Assembly (NCBI GenBank): GCA_046765875.1
Contig: JBKPSJ010000152.1
Span: forward strand, 1 to 35,173
Source of the DNA: DASRHY01 sp046765875
Lineage (GTDB): Bacteria; Actinomycetota; Actinomycetes; Propionibacteriales; Kribbellaceae
Reading direction: 5' to 3'
DNA: 35,173 bases
Shown: piece after piece, positions 15,101 to 23,910 of the stretch
Layout: every line of letters begins with the position of its first letter
Numbering within the stretch: position 1 is the stretch's first letter
Program-made: the position numbers and the translations under genes
The notes under the pieces: generated by a model
The model's input: only the letters and a program-made list of their open reading frames with translations
Databases searched by the model: none
What the model was told of the DNA's origin: nothing

Positions 15101-16057
15101 GTGGACGAGCAGGCCTTCGCCGCGCTGACAGAGCAGCACCGCGGTGAGCTCAGGGCGCACTGCTACCGGCTGCTCGGCTCGTTCGACGAGGCCGAGGACC
15201 TGGTGCAGGAGACGTACCTGCGGGCCTGGAAGAAGCTGGACACGTTCGAGGGCCGCTCGACGGTTCGAGCCTGGCTGTACCGGATCGCGACCAACGCCTG
15301 TCTGGACTTCCTCGACGGCGCCGCCCGGCGGGTCCTGCCGAGCGACCTGTTCGCTCCGGCCGGGCCGGACGCGTCGCTGGTCGCCCGGACCGACATCGCC
15401 TGGCTGCAGCCGTATCCGCACCAGCCCGACGACGCCGTCGTCGAACGCGAGACGATCGAGCTGGCGTTCCTGGCCGCGATCCAGCACCTGCCGCCGCGGC
15501 AGCGAGCCGTGCTCATCCTGCGCGACGTGGTCGGCTGGCCGGCCCGGGCGGTCGCGGAGCTGCTCGACGGGACCGTGGCCTCGGTCAACAGCGCCCTGCA
15601 GCGCGCCAGGGCGACGCTGAAGGAACGGCTGCCGCAGCGCCGGCTGGACTGGTCCGCACCGGCGGAGCCGACGCCGGACGAGATGGCGGTGCTGCGTCGC
15701 TACATGGACGCCGTCGAACGGGCCGACCTCGGCGCCGTGGCCGACCTACTGGCCGAGGACGTCCGCGCCACCATGCCTCCGTACGACTTGTGGTTCGCCA
15801 ACCGGGTCGCGGTGCTGGAAGCTCTGTCCACAAGCTGGGATCCGGACTCCGAGGCGTACGTCGGACGGTTCCAGATGGTGCCGGTCCGGGCGAACGGGCA
15901 GCCCGGCGTGGCGACGTACCTGCGCGGACCGGCGGAGCAGACCTTCACGGCGTTCGCGATCGGGGTGGTGCGGATCGAGGGCGGCCGGATCGCCGAGATG
16001 ACCGCGTTCCACGATCCCGGTCTCTTCGCGGCGTTCGGCTTGCCGCCGCACCGATGA
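15101..16057 (+). CDS. ECF RNA polymerase sigma factor with C-terminal SnoaL-like domain (SigG/TIGR02960-like)
   Basis: A 318-residue protein from a GTG with a GAGG-type site. The sigma2 region (about 10-75) contains HCYRLLGSFDEAEDLVQETY and FEGRSTVRAWLYRIATNACL. WLQPYP (101-106) is typical of this subfamily. Sigma4 (about 118-175) has LPPRQRAVLILRDVVGWPAR. A SnoaL/NTF2-like domain occupies about 195-310, ending AEMTAFHDPGLFAAFGLP. Such fused domains substitute for a separate anti-sigma factor, and none is encoded nearby. It begins 17 bases after the FAD oxidase, so it may be transcribed with the polyamine operon. The DHFR-like gene 56 bases downstream is a possible target. Confidence 0.9.
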   Translation: MDEQAFAALTEQHRGELRAHCYRLLGSFDEAEDLVQETYLRAWKKLDTFEGRSTVRAWLYRIATNACLDFLDGAARRVLPSDLFAPAGPDASLVARTDIAWLQPYPHQPDDAVVERETIELAFLAAIQHLPPRQRAVLILRDVVGWPARAVAELLDGTVASVNSALQRARATLKERLPQRRLDWSAPAEPTPDEMAVLRRYMDAVERADLGAVADLLAEDVRATMPPYDLWFANRVAVLEALSTSWDPDSEAYVGRFQMVPVRANGQPGVATYLRGPAEQTFTAFAIGVVRIEGGRIAEMTAFHDPGLFAAFGLPPHR

Positions 16058-16074
16058 CTTTCCCGCCGGTACGT

Positions 16075-16103
16075 CGTCTCAGCAGCACCACATTGTCGAG
16101 ACG
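16075..16103. promoter_or_regulatory. Inverted repeat upstream of the DHFR-like gene
   Basis: CGTCTC (16075-16080) and GAGACG (16098-16103) are exact reverse complements 17 bases apart, ending just before the ribosome site GGAGG and the GTG at 16114. It occupies half of the 56-base gap after the sigma-factor gene. It could be an operator or an mRNA hairpin. The CGTC core resembles an ECF -10 motif, but six-base arms are short enough to occur by chance. Confidence 0.3.
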
Positions 16104-16113
16104 GAGGTAGATC

Positions 16114-16653
16114 GTGGCGAAGCTGCTGTACGGGGCGACGATGTCGCTGGACGGATTCATCGCGGGACCGGGTGGGGATATGTCCTGGCTGACCGAGTAC
16201 CTGGGACCGAACGAAGTCGGCGACGCGCTCGTCGGCCGGATCGGTTCGCTGCTCATCGGGCGGACCACGTTCGACGGCGACGACCCGAACAAGGGGACCG
16301 ACAAGGAGGGTGCGTTCGGCGGCGCGTGGTCGGGTCCGCAGGTCGTGCTCACCCACAACCCGCCGGCCGATCCGGTGCCGGACGTGACGTTCGTGACCGA
16401 CTTGGCCGAGGCTGTCCGGCTCGCGAAGGACGCGGCGGGGGACAAGGACGTCTGCATCATCGGGGCCGACGTGGCCCGGCAATGCCTGGAGGCCGGCGAA
16501 GTGGACGAGGTGCTTGCGTTCGTCGCTCCGGTCCTGCTCGGCGACGGCACCCGGTTCTTCGAGCACGCGGGCGGCCGTACCGTCCGGCTCGAGCGAATGC
16601 TGCAGTCCGAGGCGCCGCAGGCCGCTAACCTCTGGTACCGCGTGCTCAGATGA
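16114..16653 (+). CDS. Dihydrofolate reductase/RibD C-terminal-like family protein
   Basis: A 179-residue protein with the DHFR-like fold markers: LLYGATMSLDGFIAGPGGDM at the N-terminus, SLLIGRTTFDG, then the dinucleotide-site-like DVCIIGADVARQCLEAG, and EVLAFVAPVLLGDGTRFF. Proteins of this size are annotated as dihydrofolate reductase family reductases of unknown substrate, not housekeeping FolA. It starts at a GTG with a good GGAGG 9 bases upstream. Its 3' end overlaps the convergent aminotransferase gene by eight bases. Its link to the preceding sigma factor is positional only. Confidence 0.85.
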   Translation: MAKLLYGATMSLDGFIAGPGGDMSWLTEYLGPNEVGDALVGRIGSLLIGRTTFDGDDPNKGTDKEGAFGGAWSGPQVVLTHNPPADPVPDVTFVTDLAEAVRLAKDAAGDKDVCIIGADVARQCLEAGEVDEVLAFVAPVLLGDGTRFFEHAGGRTVRLERMLQSEAPQAANLWYRVLR

Positions 16654-18007
16654 GCGACTCGGCCTCGATCAGCACCGACCGGATGATCTGCTCCATCGCC
16701 TCGAAGTGCGAGCGGTCGCAGATCAGCGGCGGAGAGAGCTGGATCACCGGGTCGCCGCGGTCGTCGGCGCGGCAGTAGAGCCCGGCGTCGAACAGCGCCT
16801 TGGACAGGAAGCCACGCAGCAGCCGTTCGCACTCGTCGTCGTCGAAAGTCTCCTTGGTCGCCTTGTCCTTGACCAGTTCGATGCCGTAGAAGTAGCCGTC
16901 ACCGCGCACGTCGCCGACCAGCGGCAGGTCGAGCAGTCTCTCGAGCGTCGTCCGGAACTCCCCCTCCGTGTCCCGGACGTGCTCGTTGATGCCCTCGCGC
17001 TCGAAGATCTCGAGGTTGGCCAGCGCGACGGCGGTCGACACCGGGTGGCCGCCGAATGTGTAGCCGTGCACGAAGGTGGTGTTCCCGGTCAGGAACGGCT
17101 CGATCAGCCGCTCGGTCGCGATCATCGCGCCGAGCGGTGCGTACCCCGAGGTGAGCCCCTTGGCGCAGGTGATGATGTCGGGCTGGAAGCCGTACCGGAC
17201 CGAGCCGAACCACTCGCCCAGCCGGCCGAACCCGCAGATCACCTCGTCGCTGACCAGCAACACGTCGTACTCGTCGCAGATCTCCCGGACCCGCTCGAAG
17301 TACCCCGGCGGCGGGGGGAAGCAGCCGCCGGAGTTCTGCACCGGCTCCAGGAACACCGCCGCGACGGTGGCGGGGCCCTCGTTCAGGATCGCGACCTCGA
17401 TCTGGTCGGCGGCCCAGCGGCCGAACGCCACCGGGTCGTCGCCGTGGATCGGGGCGCGGTAGATGTTGGTGTTCGGCACCCGGAACGTCGACGGCACCAG
17501 CGGCTCGAACGGCGCCTTCAGATCGGGCAGCCCGGTGATCGACACCGCGCCGTGGGTGGTGCCGTGGTACGCGATCGCCCGGCTGATCACCTTGTGCTTG
17601 CCCGGCTTGCCGGTGAGCTTGAAGTACTGTTTGGCCAGCTTCCACGCCGACTCGACGGCCTCGCCACCGCCACTGGTGAAGAACACCCGGTTCAGGTCGC
17701 CCGGTGCGTAGCCGGCGATCCGCTCCGCCAGCTCGATCGCCTTGGGATGCGCATACGACCACAGCGGGAAGTACGCCAGTTCGGAGGCCTGCTTGGCGGC
17801 CGCCTCGGCCAACTCGGTCCGCCCATGTCCGAGCTGGCTGACGAACAACCCGGCCAGACCGTCCAGGTACCGCTTGCCGGCGAGGTCGTACAGGTACGGG
17901 CCGTCACCGCGCACGATCACCGGTACGTCGGCGTGCTGGTAGCTCGACATCCGGGTGAAGTGCATCCACAGGTGGTCCCGCGCGATCTGCTGCAGGTCGG
18001 ACGACAT
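16646..18007 (-). CDS. spuC: Class III aminotransferase, putrescine-pyruvate (SpuC-like)
   Basis: A 453-residue fold-type-I PLP enzyme. The Schiff-base lysine is K283 in TCAKGLTSGYAPLGAM. FFTSGGGEAVESAWKLAKQY binds the phosphate, AYHGTTHGA follows, and LLVSDEVICGFGR contains the ring-binding Asp. The N-terminal LWMHFTRM and the P-x-x-R-G-D-G-x-Y-L-Y-D motif are typical of omega-aminotransferases such as SpuC. It likely transfers the amino group of putrescine to pyruvate, giving 4-aminobutanal for the dehydrogenase encoded across the divergent promoter. A beta-alanine- or taurine-type specificity cannot be excluded. Confidence 0.88.
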   Translation of the reverse strand: MSSDLQQIARDHLWMHFTRMSSYQHADVPVIVRGDGPYLYDLAGKRYLDGLAGLFVSQLGHGRTELAEAAAKQASELAYFPLWSYAHPKAIELAERIAGYAPGDLNRVFFTSGGGEAVESAWKLAKQYFKLTGKPGKHKVISRAIAYHGTTHGAVSITGLPDLKAPFEPLVPSTFRVPNTNIYRAPIHGDDPVAFGRWAADQIEVAILNEGPATVAAVFLEPVQNSGGCFPPPPGYFERVREICDEYDVLLVSDEVICGFGRLGEWFGSVRYGFQPDIITCAKGLTSGYAPLGAMIATERLIEPFLTGNTTFVHGYTFGGHPVSTAVALANLEIFEREGINEHVRDTEGEFRTTLERLLDLPLVGDVRGDGYFYGIELVKDKATKETFDDDECERLLRGFLSKALFDAGLYCRADDRGDPVIQLSPPLICDRSHFEAMEQIIRSVLIEAESLI

Positions 18008-18160
18008 ATCGGATCCTCAGGTCTGGGGCTTCTGTCCCGCTGCACGACGATGTCCGGGGCTGTCCCGTCGCGAGCAATCCTGCCCGCCAAACTTGTGCCG
18101 AGCAAGTGATTTCGTGTCGCAGGATGCGTTATCGTACGCATGTCGTCATAGATATGCCGC

Positions 18161-18185
18161 TGTCACAACGGATTCCGTAACGACA
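18161..18185. promoter_or_regulatory. Dyad containing GATTCCGT, candidate Lrp-type operator
   Basis: ACGGATTCCGT (18168-18178) is a perfect dyad around T18173, flanked symmetrically by TGTC (18161-18164) and GACA (18182-18185). It sits in the 182-base spacer between the aminotransferase (left) and the amidohydrolase operon (right), 17 bases before the TTG start. GATTCCGT is also in both arms of the repeat beside the Lrp gene at 9537-9572. A separate small dyad ATGCGT/ACGCAT lies at 18124-18141. Confidence 0.6.
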
Positions 18186-18201
18186 CTCTGTGGAGGGCAG
18201 A

Positions 18202-19830
18202 TTGCCGGACACCGTGTTCGTCAACGGTTCGGTCTTCGACGGGCGGCGACATCACTACCACCGGGGGGTGGTGGTCCGGTCCGGCCGCATCGTTGCGGCC
18301 GGACCGGACGCGGACCAGGCCGCGGCCCCCGGCGCCGAGGTGGTCGACCTGGCCGGCGGGCTGCTCCTGCCCGGCTTCACCGACGCACACGTGCACCCGG
18401 TCCAGGGCGGGCTCGAGCGGATGCACTGCGACCTGTCCGGCTCGGCCGATCGGGAGGACTGCCTGCGCACGATCGCCGAGTACGCGGCGGCGCACCCGGA
18501 CGCGGCATGGATCCTCGGCGGCGGCTGGCACCAGCCGCACTTCCCGGGTGGTACGCCGACCGCGGCCGAGCTCGACGCGGTGACAGGCGACCGGCCGGCG
18601 TTCCTGGTCAACTCCGCACACCACGACGCCTGGGCGAACAGCCGGGCGCTCGCGCTCGCCGGCATCGACTCCACCGCGCCGGATCCGCCGGACGGCCGGA
18701 TCGAACGTGATCCGCTCGGTGCCCTGCACGAGGGTGCGATGGACCTGGTCGGCCGGCTGGTGCCGGACCAGACCCACGACGAACTGGTCGCCGCGCTGCT
18801 CGAGGCCCAGGCGTACCTGCACTCGTTCGGCATCACCGGCTGGCAGGACGCGATCATCGGCAGGTACGCGAACATGACCGACGCCGGACCGGCGTACCTG
18901 GACGCGGCCCGGCGCGGGCTGCTGACCGCACGGGTGAACGGGGCACTGTGGTGGGAGCGTGATCGCGGCGCCGAGCAGATCCCCGAGCTGGTCGAGCGAC
19001 GCGCGGAGCTACGCCACGACGGGCACTTCCGCGCCGACAGCGTGAAGATCATGCAGGACGGTGTGCCGGAGAGCTACACCGCCGCGATGCTCGACCCGTA
19101 CCTCGATGCCGAGGGCAACGTCACCGGCAACAGCGGGCTGTCGTACGTCGACCCGCGCGAGCTGCCCGGGTACGTCACCGAGCTGGATGCGGCCGGGTTC
19201 CAGGTGCACGTCCACGCGATCGGCGACCGCGCGGCGCGCGAGGCGCTGGACGCGTTCGCCGCCGCCCGGGACAGGAACGGTCCTGCTGATCACCGGCACC
19301 ACATCGCGCACCTGCAGGTGATCCATCCCGACGACGTACCCCGGTTCGGCGAGCTCGGCGTGACCGCGAACATGCAGCCGCTGTGGGCGGTGTACGACCC
19401 GCAGATGACCGACCTGACCATCCCGTTCATCGGCCCGGAGCGGACCGGATGGCAGTACCCGTTCGCGCGGCTGGCGCGCACCGGCGCGCCGCTGGCGGCC
19501 GGGTCGGACTGGCCGGTGTCGAGCCCGGACCCGCTGGCCGGGATCCACGTCGCGGTGAACCGCCGCGCCCCTTTCGACACCGAGTACGAGGCGTTCCTGC
19601 CCGAGCAGGCGCTGGACCTGACGACCGCGCTGGCGGCGTACACGTCCGGCAGCGCCTGGGTCAACCACGAGGACGAGGCGGGCCGGATCGAGCCGGGCGC
19701 GCTGGCGGACCTGGTGGTGCTCGACCGCGACCCGTTCGCGCACCCGGCCGACGAGATCGCGGCGGCCCGGGTGCGGACTACGTACGTCGGTGGTGAAGTG
19801 GTCTATACGAATGGAGACGGCAATGGCTGA
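18202..19830 (+). CDS. Amidohydrolase family protein (YtcJ/COG1574-like)
   Basis: About 542 residues. Metal-site motifs: DAHVHP near residue 60, KIMQDGV (the lysine usually carboxylated), HVHAIGDRA, HHIAHLQ and AAGSDWPVSSPDP. The beta-sandwich ends are seen at VFVNGSVFDG and ALADLVVLDRDPF. YtcJ-like enzymes hydrolyse amides or cyclic amides; most have no known substrate. The TTG at 18202 is chosen because GGAGGG lies four bases upstream; a GTG at 18190 would add four residues but overlap that site. It is first in an operon with aminobutyraldehyde dehydrogenase and GABA aminotransferase, so a role in releasing an amine, GABA or a lactam from a polyamine derivative is likely but unproven. Confidence 0.88.
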   Translation: MPDTVFVNGSVFDGRRHHYHRGVVVRSGRIVAAGPDADQAAAPGAEVVDLAGGLLLPGFTDAHVHPVQGGLERMHCDLSGSADREDCLRTIAEYAAAHPDAAWILGGGWHQPHFPGGTPTAAELDAVTGDRPAFLVNSAHHDAWANSRALALAGIDSTAPDPPDGRIERDPLGALHEGAMDLVGRLVPDQTHDELVAALLEAQAYLHSFGITGWQDAIIGRYANMTDAGPAYLDAARRGLLTARVNGALWWERDRGAEQIPELVERRAELRHDGHFRADSVKIMQDGVPESYTAAMLDPYLDAEGNVTGNSGLSYVDPRELPGYVTELDAAGFQVHVHAIGDRAAREALDAFAAARDRNGPADHRHHIAHLQVIHPDDVPRFGELGVTANMQPLWAVYDPQMTDLTIPFIGPERTGWQYPFARLARTGAPLAAGSDWPVSSPDPLAGIHVAVNRRAPFDTEYEAFLPEQALDLTTALAAYTSGSAWVNHEDEAGRIEPGALADLVVLDRDPFAHPADEIAAARVRTTYVGGEVVYTNGDGNG

Positions 19831-21259
19831 CCTGACGACGTTCGGCAACCTGATCGGCGGCGAGTCCACCGGTGCACTGAGCGGGTCGACGTACGACATC
19901 GTCAACCCGGCGACCGGCGAGGTGTACGCGCAGGCGCCGATGTCCGGTCCGGAGGACGTCGACCGGGCGATGACCGCGGCCACGGACGCGTTCGAGACCT
20001 GGCGCGACAGCACACCGGCGGACCGGCAGCGCATGATGCTTCGGATCGCGGACGCGCTGGAGCAGCGTGCCGACGAGTTCACCCGGGTCGAGTGCGAGAA
20101 CACCGGCAAGCCGCTCGGGCTGACCGCGAGCGAGGAACTGGTGCCGTGCGTCGACCAGGTCCGCTTCTTCGCCGGCGCCGCCCGGCTGCTCGAGGGCAGG
20201 TCCGCGGGGGAGTACATGGCCGGGCACACGTCGTTCGTACGGCGCGAGCCGATCGGCGTCGTCGCCCAGGTCACGCCGTGGAACTACCCGCTGATGATGG
20301 CGATCTGGAAGATCGGGCCAGCGCTCGCCGCGGGCAATACCATCGTCCTCAAACCGAGCGACACCACGCCGGCCTCGACCGTGCTGCTCGGCGAACTGTG
20401 CAACGAGTTCCTGCCGCCAGGTGTGCTGAACGTCGTGTGCGGCGACCGCGACACCGGCCGGGCGCTCGTCGACCACCCGACCCCTCGACTGGTGGCGATC
20501 ACCGGCTCCGTACGCGCCGGGATGGAGGTCGCCGGTTCGGCGGCCCGCGACCTCAAGCGCACCCACCTCGAACTCGGTGGCAAGGCGCCGGTGGTCGTGT
20601 TCGACGATGCCGACCTGGAGAACGCGGCCGAGGCGATCGCCGGCGCCGGGTACTTCAACGCCGGGCAGGACTGCACCGCGGCGACCCGGGTGCTGGCCGG
20701 GCCACGGATCCACGACGACTTCGTCGACGCGCTGACCGAGCAGGCCAGGTCGACCAGGACCGGCATGCCGGACAACGAGGACGCCGCCTACGGCGCGCTC
20801 AACAACGCCAACCAGCTCAACCGGGTCAGCGGCTTCGTCGACCGGCTGCCGGACCACGCGTCGCTGCGCACCGGCGGTACGGCTCTGGGCGACCGCGGCT
20901 ACTTCTACGCGCCGACGGTGATCTCGGGGCTGAAGCAGGACGACGAGGCGATCCAGAACGAGGTGTTCGGCCCGGTCATCACGGTGCAGCGGTTCTCCGA
21001 CGAGGACGAGGCGCTGCGCTGGGCGAACGGCGTCGAGTACGGACTCGCGTCGTCGGTATTCACCAAGGACCACGGCCGGGCGATGCGGATGGCGCGCCGG
21101 CTCGACTTCGGCTGCGTGTGGATCAACACCCACATCCCGATCGTGGCCGAGATGCCGCACGGCGGCTTCAAGCACTCCGGGTACGGCAAGGACCTGTCGA
21201 TGTACGGCCTGGAGGACTACACCAGGATCAAGCACGTGATGTCGAACATCGAGGTGTGA
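19823..21259 (+). CDS. patD: Gamma-aminobutyraldehyde dehydrogenase
   Basis: A 478-residue NAD-dependent aldehyde dehydrogenase. The catalytic cysteine is C284 in FNAGQDCTAATR and the general base E250 is in HLELGGK. TPWNYPL (151-157) and VLKPSD (175-180) bind the cofactor, and the turn AITGSVRAG follows. The ending GGFKHSGYGKDLSMYGLEDY is characteristic of aminobutyraldehyde dehydrogenases. It oxidises 4-aminobutanal to GABA. Start at 19823 is supported by GGAG six bases upstream; an ATG at 19811 is in frame. The gene overlaps the amidohydrolase end by eight bases. Confidence 0.92.
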   Translation: MADLTTFGNLIGGESTGALSGSTYDIVNPATGEVYAQAPMSGPEDVDRAMTAATDAFETWRDSTPADRQRMMLRIADALEQRADEFTRVECENTGKPLGLTASEELVPCVDQVRFFAGAARLLEGRSAGEYMAGHTSFVRREPIGVVAQVTPWNYPLMMAIWKIGPALAAGNTIVLKPSDTTPASTVLLGELCNEFLPPGVLNVVCGDRDTGRALVDHPTPRLVAITGSVRAGMEVAGSAARDLKRTHLELGGKAPVVVFDDADLENAAEAIAGAGYFNAGQDCTAATRVLAGPRIHDDFVDALTEQARSTRTGMPDNEDAAYGALNNANQLNRVSGFVDRLPDHASLRTGGTALGDRGYFYAPTVISGLKQDDEAIQNEVFGPVITVQRFSDEDEALRWANGVEYGLASSVFTKDHGRAMRMARRLDFGCVWINTHIPIVAEMPHGGFKHSGYGKDLSMYGLEDYTRIKHVMSNIEV

Positions 21260-21262
21260 ACG

Positions 21263-22591
21263 ATGACCGTCGAGCAACGCCGCAAGCTGGTGACCGAGAT
21301 CCCCGGCCCGCGCTCGATCGAGCTGCACGCGCGCAAGACCGCCGCGGTGTCCGGCGGTCTCGGCACCGCCTTGCCGGTGTACGTCGAACGCGCCGGCGGT
21401 GGAATCCTTGTCGATGCCGACGGCAACCACCTGATCGACTTCGGCTCCGGGATCGCCGTGACGACGGTGGGCAACGCCGCACCCCGGGTGGTGGACAGTG
21501 TCTCGGCTCAGGTGGCCGACTTCACCCACACCTGCTTCATGATCACGCCGTACGAGGAGTACATACAGGTCTGCGAGGCGCTGAACGAACTCACGCCGGG
21601 GGAGTTCGAGAAGCGATCGGCGTTGTTCAACTCCGGTGCCGAGGCGGTGGAGAATGCGGTCAAGGTCGCCCGCACGTACTCGGGCCGGCCGGCGGTGGTG
21701 GCGTTCGACCACGCCTATCACGGCCGGACCAACCTGACGATGGCGATGACGGCCAAGACGATGCCGTACAAGCAGGGGTTCGGCCCGTTCGCCGGTGAGG
21801 TGTACCGGGTGCCGATGGCGTACCCATACCGGTGGCCGACCGGCCCTGAGCACTGCGCGGAGGAGGCGTTCGAGACCTTCGCCACCTTGGTTCATACCCA
21901 GGTCGGTGAGCCGAACGTGGCCGCGGTGGTGATCGAACCGATCCAGGGCGAGGGCGGCCTCGTCGTCCCACCACCCGGCTGGCTCTCGAAGGTCGCGGAG
22001 TGGTGTGCCGCGCACGAGATCCTGCTGGTCGCCGACGAGATCCAGACCGGGTTATGCCGTACCGGTGACTGGTTCGCCTGCGAGCACGAGGGCGTCACGC
22101 CGGACCTGATCACGACCGCGAAGGGGATCGCCGGCGGGCTGCCGCTGGCCGGGGTGACCGGCCGCGCCGACGTGATGGACTCGGTGCACGCCGGTGGTCT
22201 GGGTGGTACGTACGGCGGGAACCCGGTCGCGTGCGCGGCCGCGCTCGGCGCTATCGAGACCATGCGCGCCGACGACCTGTGCGGCCGGGCCCGGCAGATC
22301 GAGGCGTTGTTCCTGCCCCGGTTGCAGGCGCTGGCCGGTAAGTACGAGGCGATCGGCGACATCCGCGGCCGCGGCGCCATGCTCGCGATCGAGCTTGTGA
22401 AGGCGGGCAAGGAGCCGGACCCGGCACTCACCACGGCGGTCAACGCCTTCTGCCACAAGCAGGGCGTGGTCACATTGACCGCCGGCACGTTCGGCAACGT
22501 CCTGCGCTTCCTGCCGCCTCTCGCGTCGACCGACGAACTGCTGACCGAAGGACTTGACGTTCTGGAGCAGGCCTTCGCAGCAAGTGCATGA
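21263..22591 (+). CDS. gabT: 4-aminobutyrate aminotransferase
   Basis: A 442-residue class III aminotransferase. K287 in TTAKGIAGGLPLAGV is the PLP lysine, ALFNSGAEAVENAVKVAR binds phosphate, HAYHGRTNLTMAMTAK is the GabT-type motif, and LLVADEIQTGLCRTG contains the ring Asp. It converts GABA and 2-oxoglutarate to succinate semialdehyde and glutamate. It starts three bases after the dehydrogenase stop, completing the putrescine-to-succinate-semialdehyde route. No succinate-semialdehyde dehydrogenase is in the window. Confidence 0.93.
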   Translation: MTVEQRRKLVTEIPGPRSIELHARKTAAVSGGLGTALPVYVERAGGGILVDADGNHLIDFGSGIAVTTVGNAAPRVVDSVSAQVADFTHTCFMITPYEEYIQVCEALNELTPGEFEKRSALFNSGAEAVENAVKVARTYSGRPAVVAFDHAYHGRTNLTMAMTAKTMPYKQGFGPFAGEVYRVPMAYPYRWPTGPEHCAEEAFETFATLVHTQVGEPNVAAVVIEPIQGEGGLVVPPPGWLSKVAEWCAAHEILLVADEIQTGLCRTGDWFACEHEGVTPDLITTAKGIAGGLPLAGVTGRADVMDSVHAGGLGGTYGGNPVACAAALGAIETMRADDLCGRARQIEALFLPRLQALAGKYEAIGDIRGRGAMLAIELVKAGKEPDPALTTAVNAFCHKQGVVTLTAGTFGNVLRFLPPLASTDELLTEGLDVLEQAFAASA

Positions 22592-22794
22592 ACCACGGGT
22601 TCGGCGCGGTGTCGCTTGCTCGGCCTCGCGGACTCGCTGAACGTCGCCCTGAGCGCCGGTCTGCTGCTGTTCGAGGCCCGGGCCGGCTGGTCGGCTGGTG
22701 AGTTGAATTCGGCCCTGCCGCGACGTTCGATGGAAGTTGTAGATGTGTCCACAATTTCATCGGTCCCCGTAAGGGGTGGAGAGAAGCGCGTCTT

Positions 22795-23874
22795 ATGGCA
22801 ACTGTCTCGTTCAAGCGGGCTACCCGCATCTATCCAGGCAACCCGATCCCTGCTGTGGACAAGCTCGATCTCGAGATCACCGACAGCGAATTCATGGTGC
22901 TGGTCGGCCCGTCCGGATCGGGCAAGTCCACGGCATTGCGGATGCTGGCCGGCCTCGAGGAGGTCAACGAGGGGACGATCTTCATCGGAGATCGCGACGT
23001 GACCCATCGTCCGCCGAAGGAGCGGGACATCGCGATGGTGTTCCAGAACTACGCGCTCTACCCCCACATGACCGTCGCGGACAATATGGGCTTCGCGCTC
23101 AAGATGCAGGGTGTGCACAAGGACGAGCGGATCAGGCGGGTACAGGAGGCGGCCAAGCTGCTCAGCCTCGAGGAGTACCTGGACCGCAAGCCGAAGGCGC
23201 TGTCCGGCGGCCAGCGCCAGCGCGTGGCGATGGGCCGTGCGATCGTCCGCGAGCCGCAGGTCTTCCTGATGGACGAGCCGCTGTCGAACCTGGACGCCAA
23301 GCTGCGGGTCGCCACACGGACGCAGATCGCGGAGCTCCAGCACCGCCTCGGCGTGACGACGGTGTATGTGACCCACGACCAGGTCGAGGCCATGACGATG
23401 GGTGACCGGGTGGCGGTGCTGAAGGACGGTCAGCTGCAGCAGGTCGACACCCCGCTCAACCTGTACGACGGGCCGGAGAACAAGTTCGTCGCCGGCTTCA
23501 TCGGTTCGCCCGCGATGAACCTGCTGGACGTGCCGATCACGGACGGCGGCGTGCTGATCGGCGATTACCTGCTGCCGATCTCGCGCGACGTCCTCGCCAA
23601 GGCGGGCGACGACAAGACCGTCACGGTCGGGATCCGGCCGGAGGCGTTCACCGTCGCGGGCGACGGCCTGCCGGTGCGGGTGGTCGTCGTCGAGGAGCTC
23701 GGCGCGGACGCGTTCCTGTACGGCACCGCCGAGCACGACAACAGCGGCCAGCAGATCATCGCCCGCATCGACGCCCGGATGCACTGCGAGAAGGGGTCGA
23801 TACTGCACCTCGCGGCCAAGCCGGACCGGGTGCACGTCTTCTCCACCACGACCGAAGAGCGGCTGTCGGACTGA
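22795..23874 (+). CDS. Orphan sugar-type ABC transporter ATPase (MsiK/UgpC-like)
   Basis: A 359-residue ATPase. Walker A GPSGSGKS (38-45), Q-loop VFQNYALYPH, signature LSGGQRQR (136-143), Walker B FLMDEP (157-162) and H-loop HDQ (H194). A TOBE region follows with VGIRPEAFTV. It is longer on the C-terminal side than simple ATPases and matches the carbohydrate uptake (CUT1) class; actinobacterial MsiK serves several sugar permeases from one orphan gene. No permease or binding protein adjoins it here. The 203-base leader holds GGAGAG before the ATG but no convincing promoter. Confidence 0.9.
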   Translation: MATVSFKRATRIYPGNPIPAVDKLDLEITDSEFMVLVGPSGSGKSTALRMLAGLEEVNEGTIFIGDRDVTHRPPKERDIAMVFQNYALYPHMTVADNMGFALKMQGVHKDERIRRVQEAAKLLSLEEYLDRKPKALSGGQRQRVAMGRAIVREPQVFLMDEPLSNLDAKLRVATRTQIAELQHRLGVTTVYVTHDQVEAMTMGDRVAVLKDGQLQQVDTPLNLYDGPENKFVAGFIGSPAMNLLDVPITDGGVLIGDYLLPISRDVLAKAGDDKTVTVGIRPEAFTVAGDGLPVRVVVVEELGADAFLYGTAEHDNSGQQIIARIDARMHCEKGSILHLAAKPDRVHVFSTTTEERLSD

Positions 23875-23910
23875 CCGGCGTACCGCGACGAGATCTGTAG
23901 TCTTCGCTCC

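Noticed and set aside
19778..22015. Very long open frame (745 codons) on the minus strand
   Set aside because: It lies antisense to aldehyde dehydrogenase and GabT, which have complete motifs. Composition is Arg/His/Val/Asp-rich as expected from GC-rich codon shadows.
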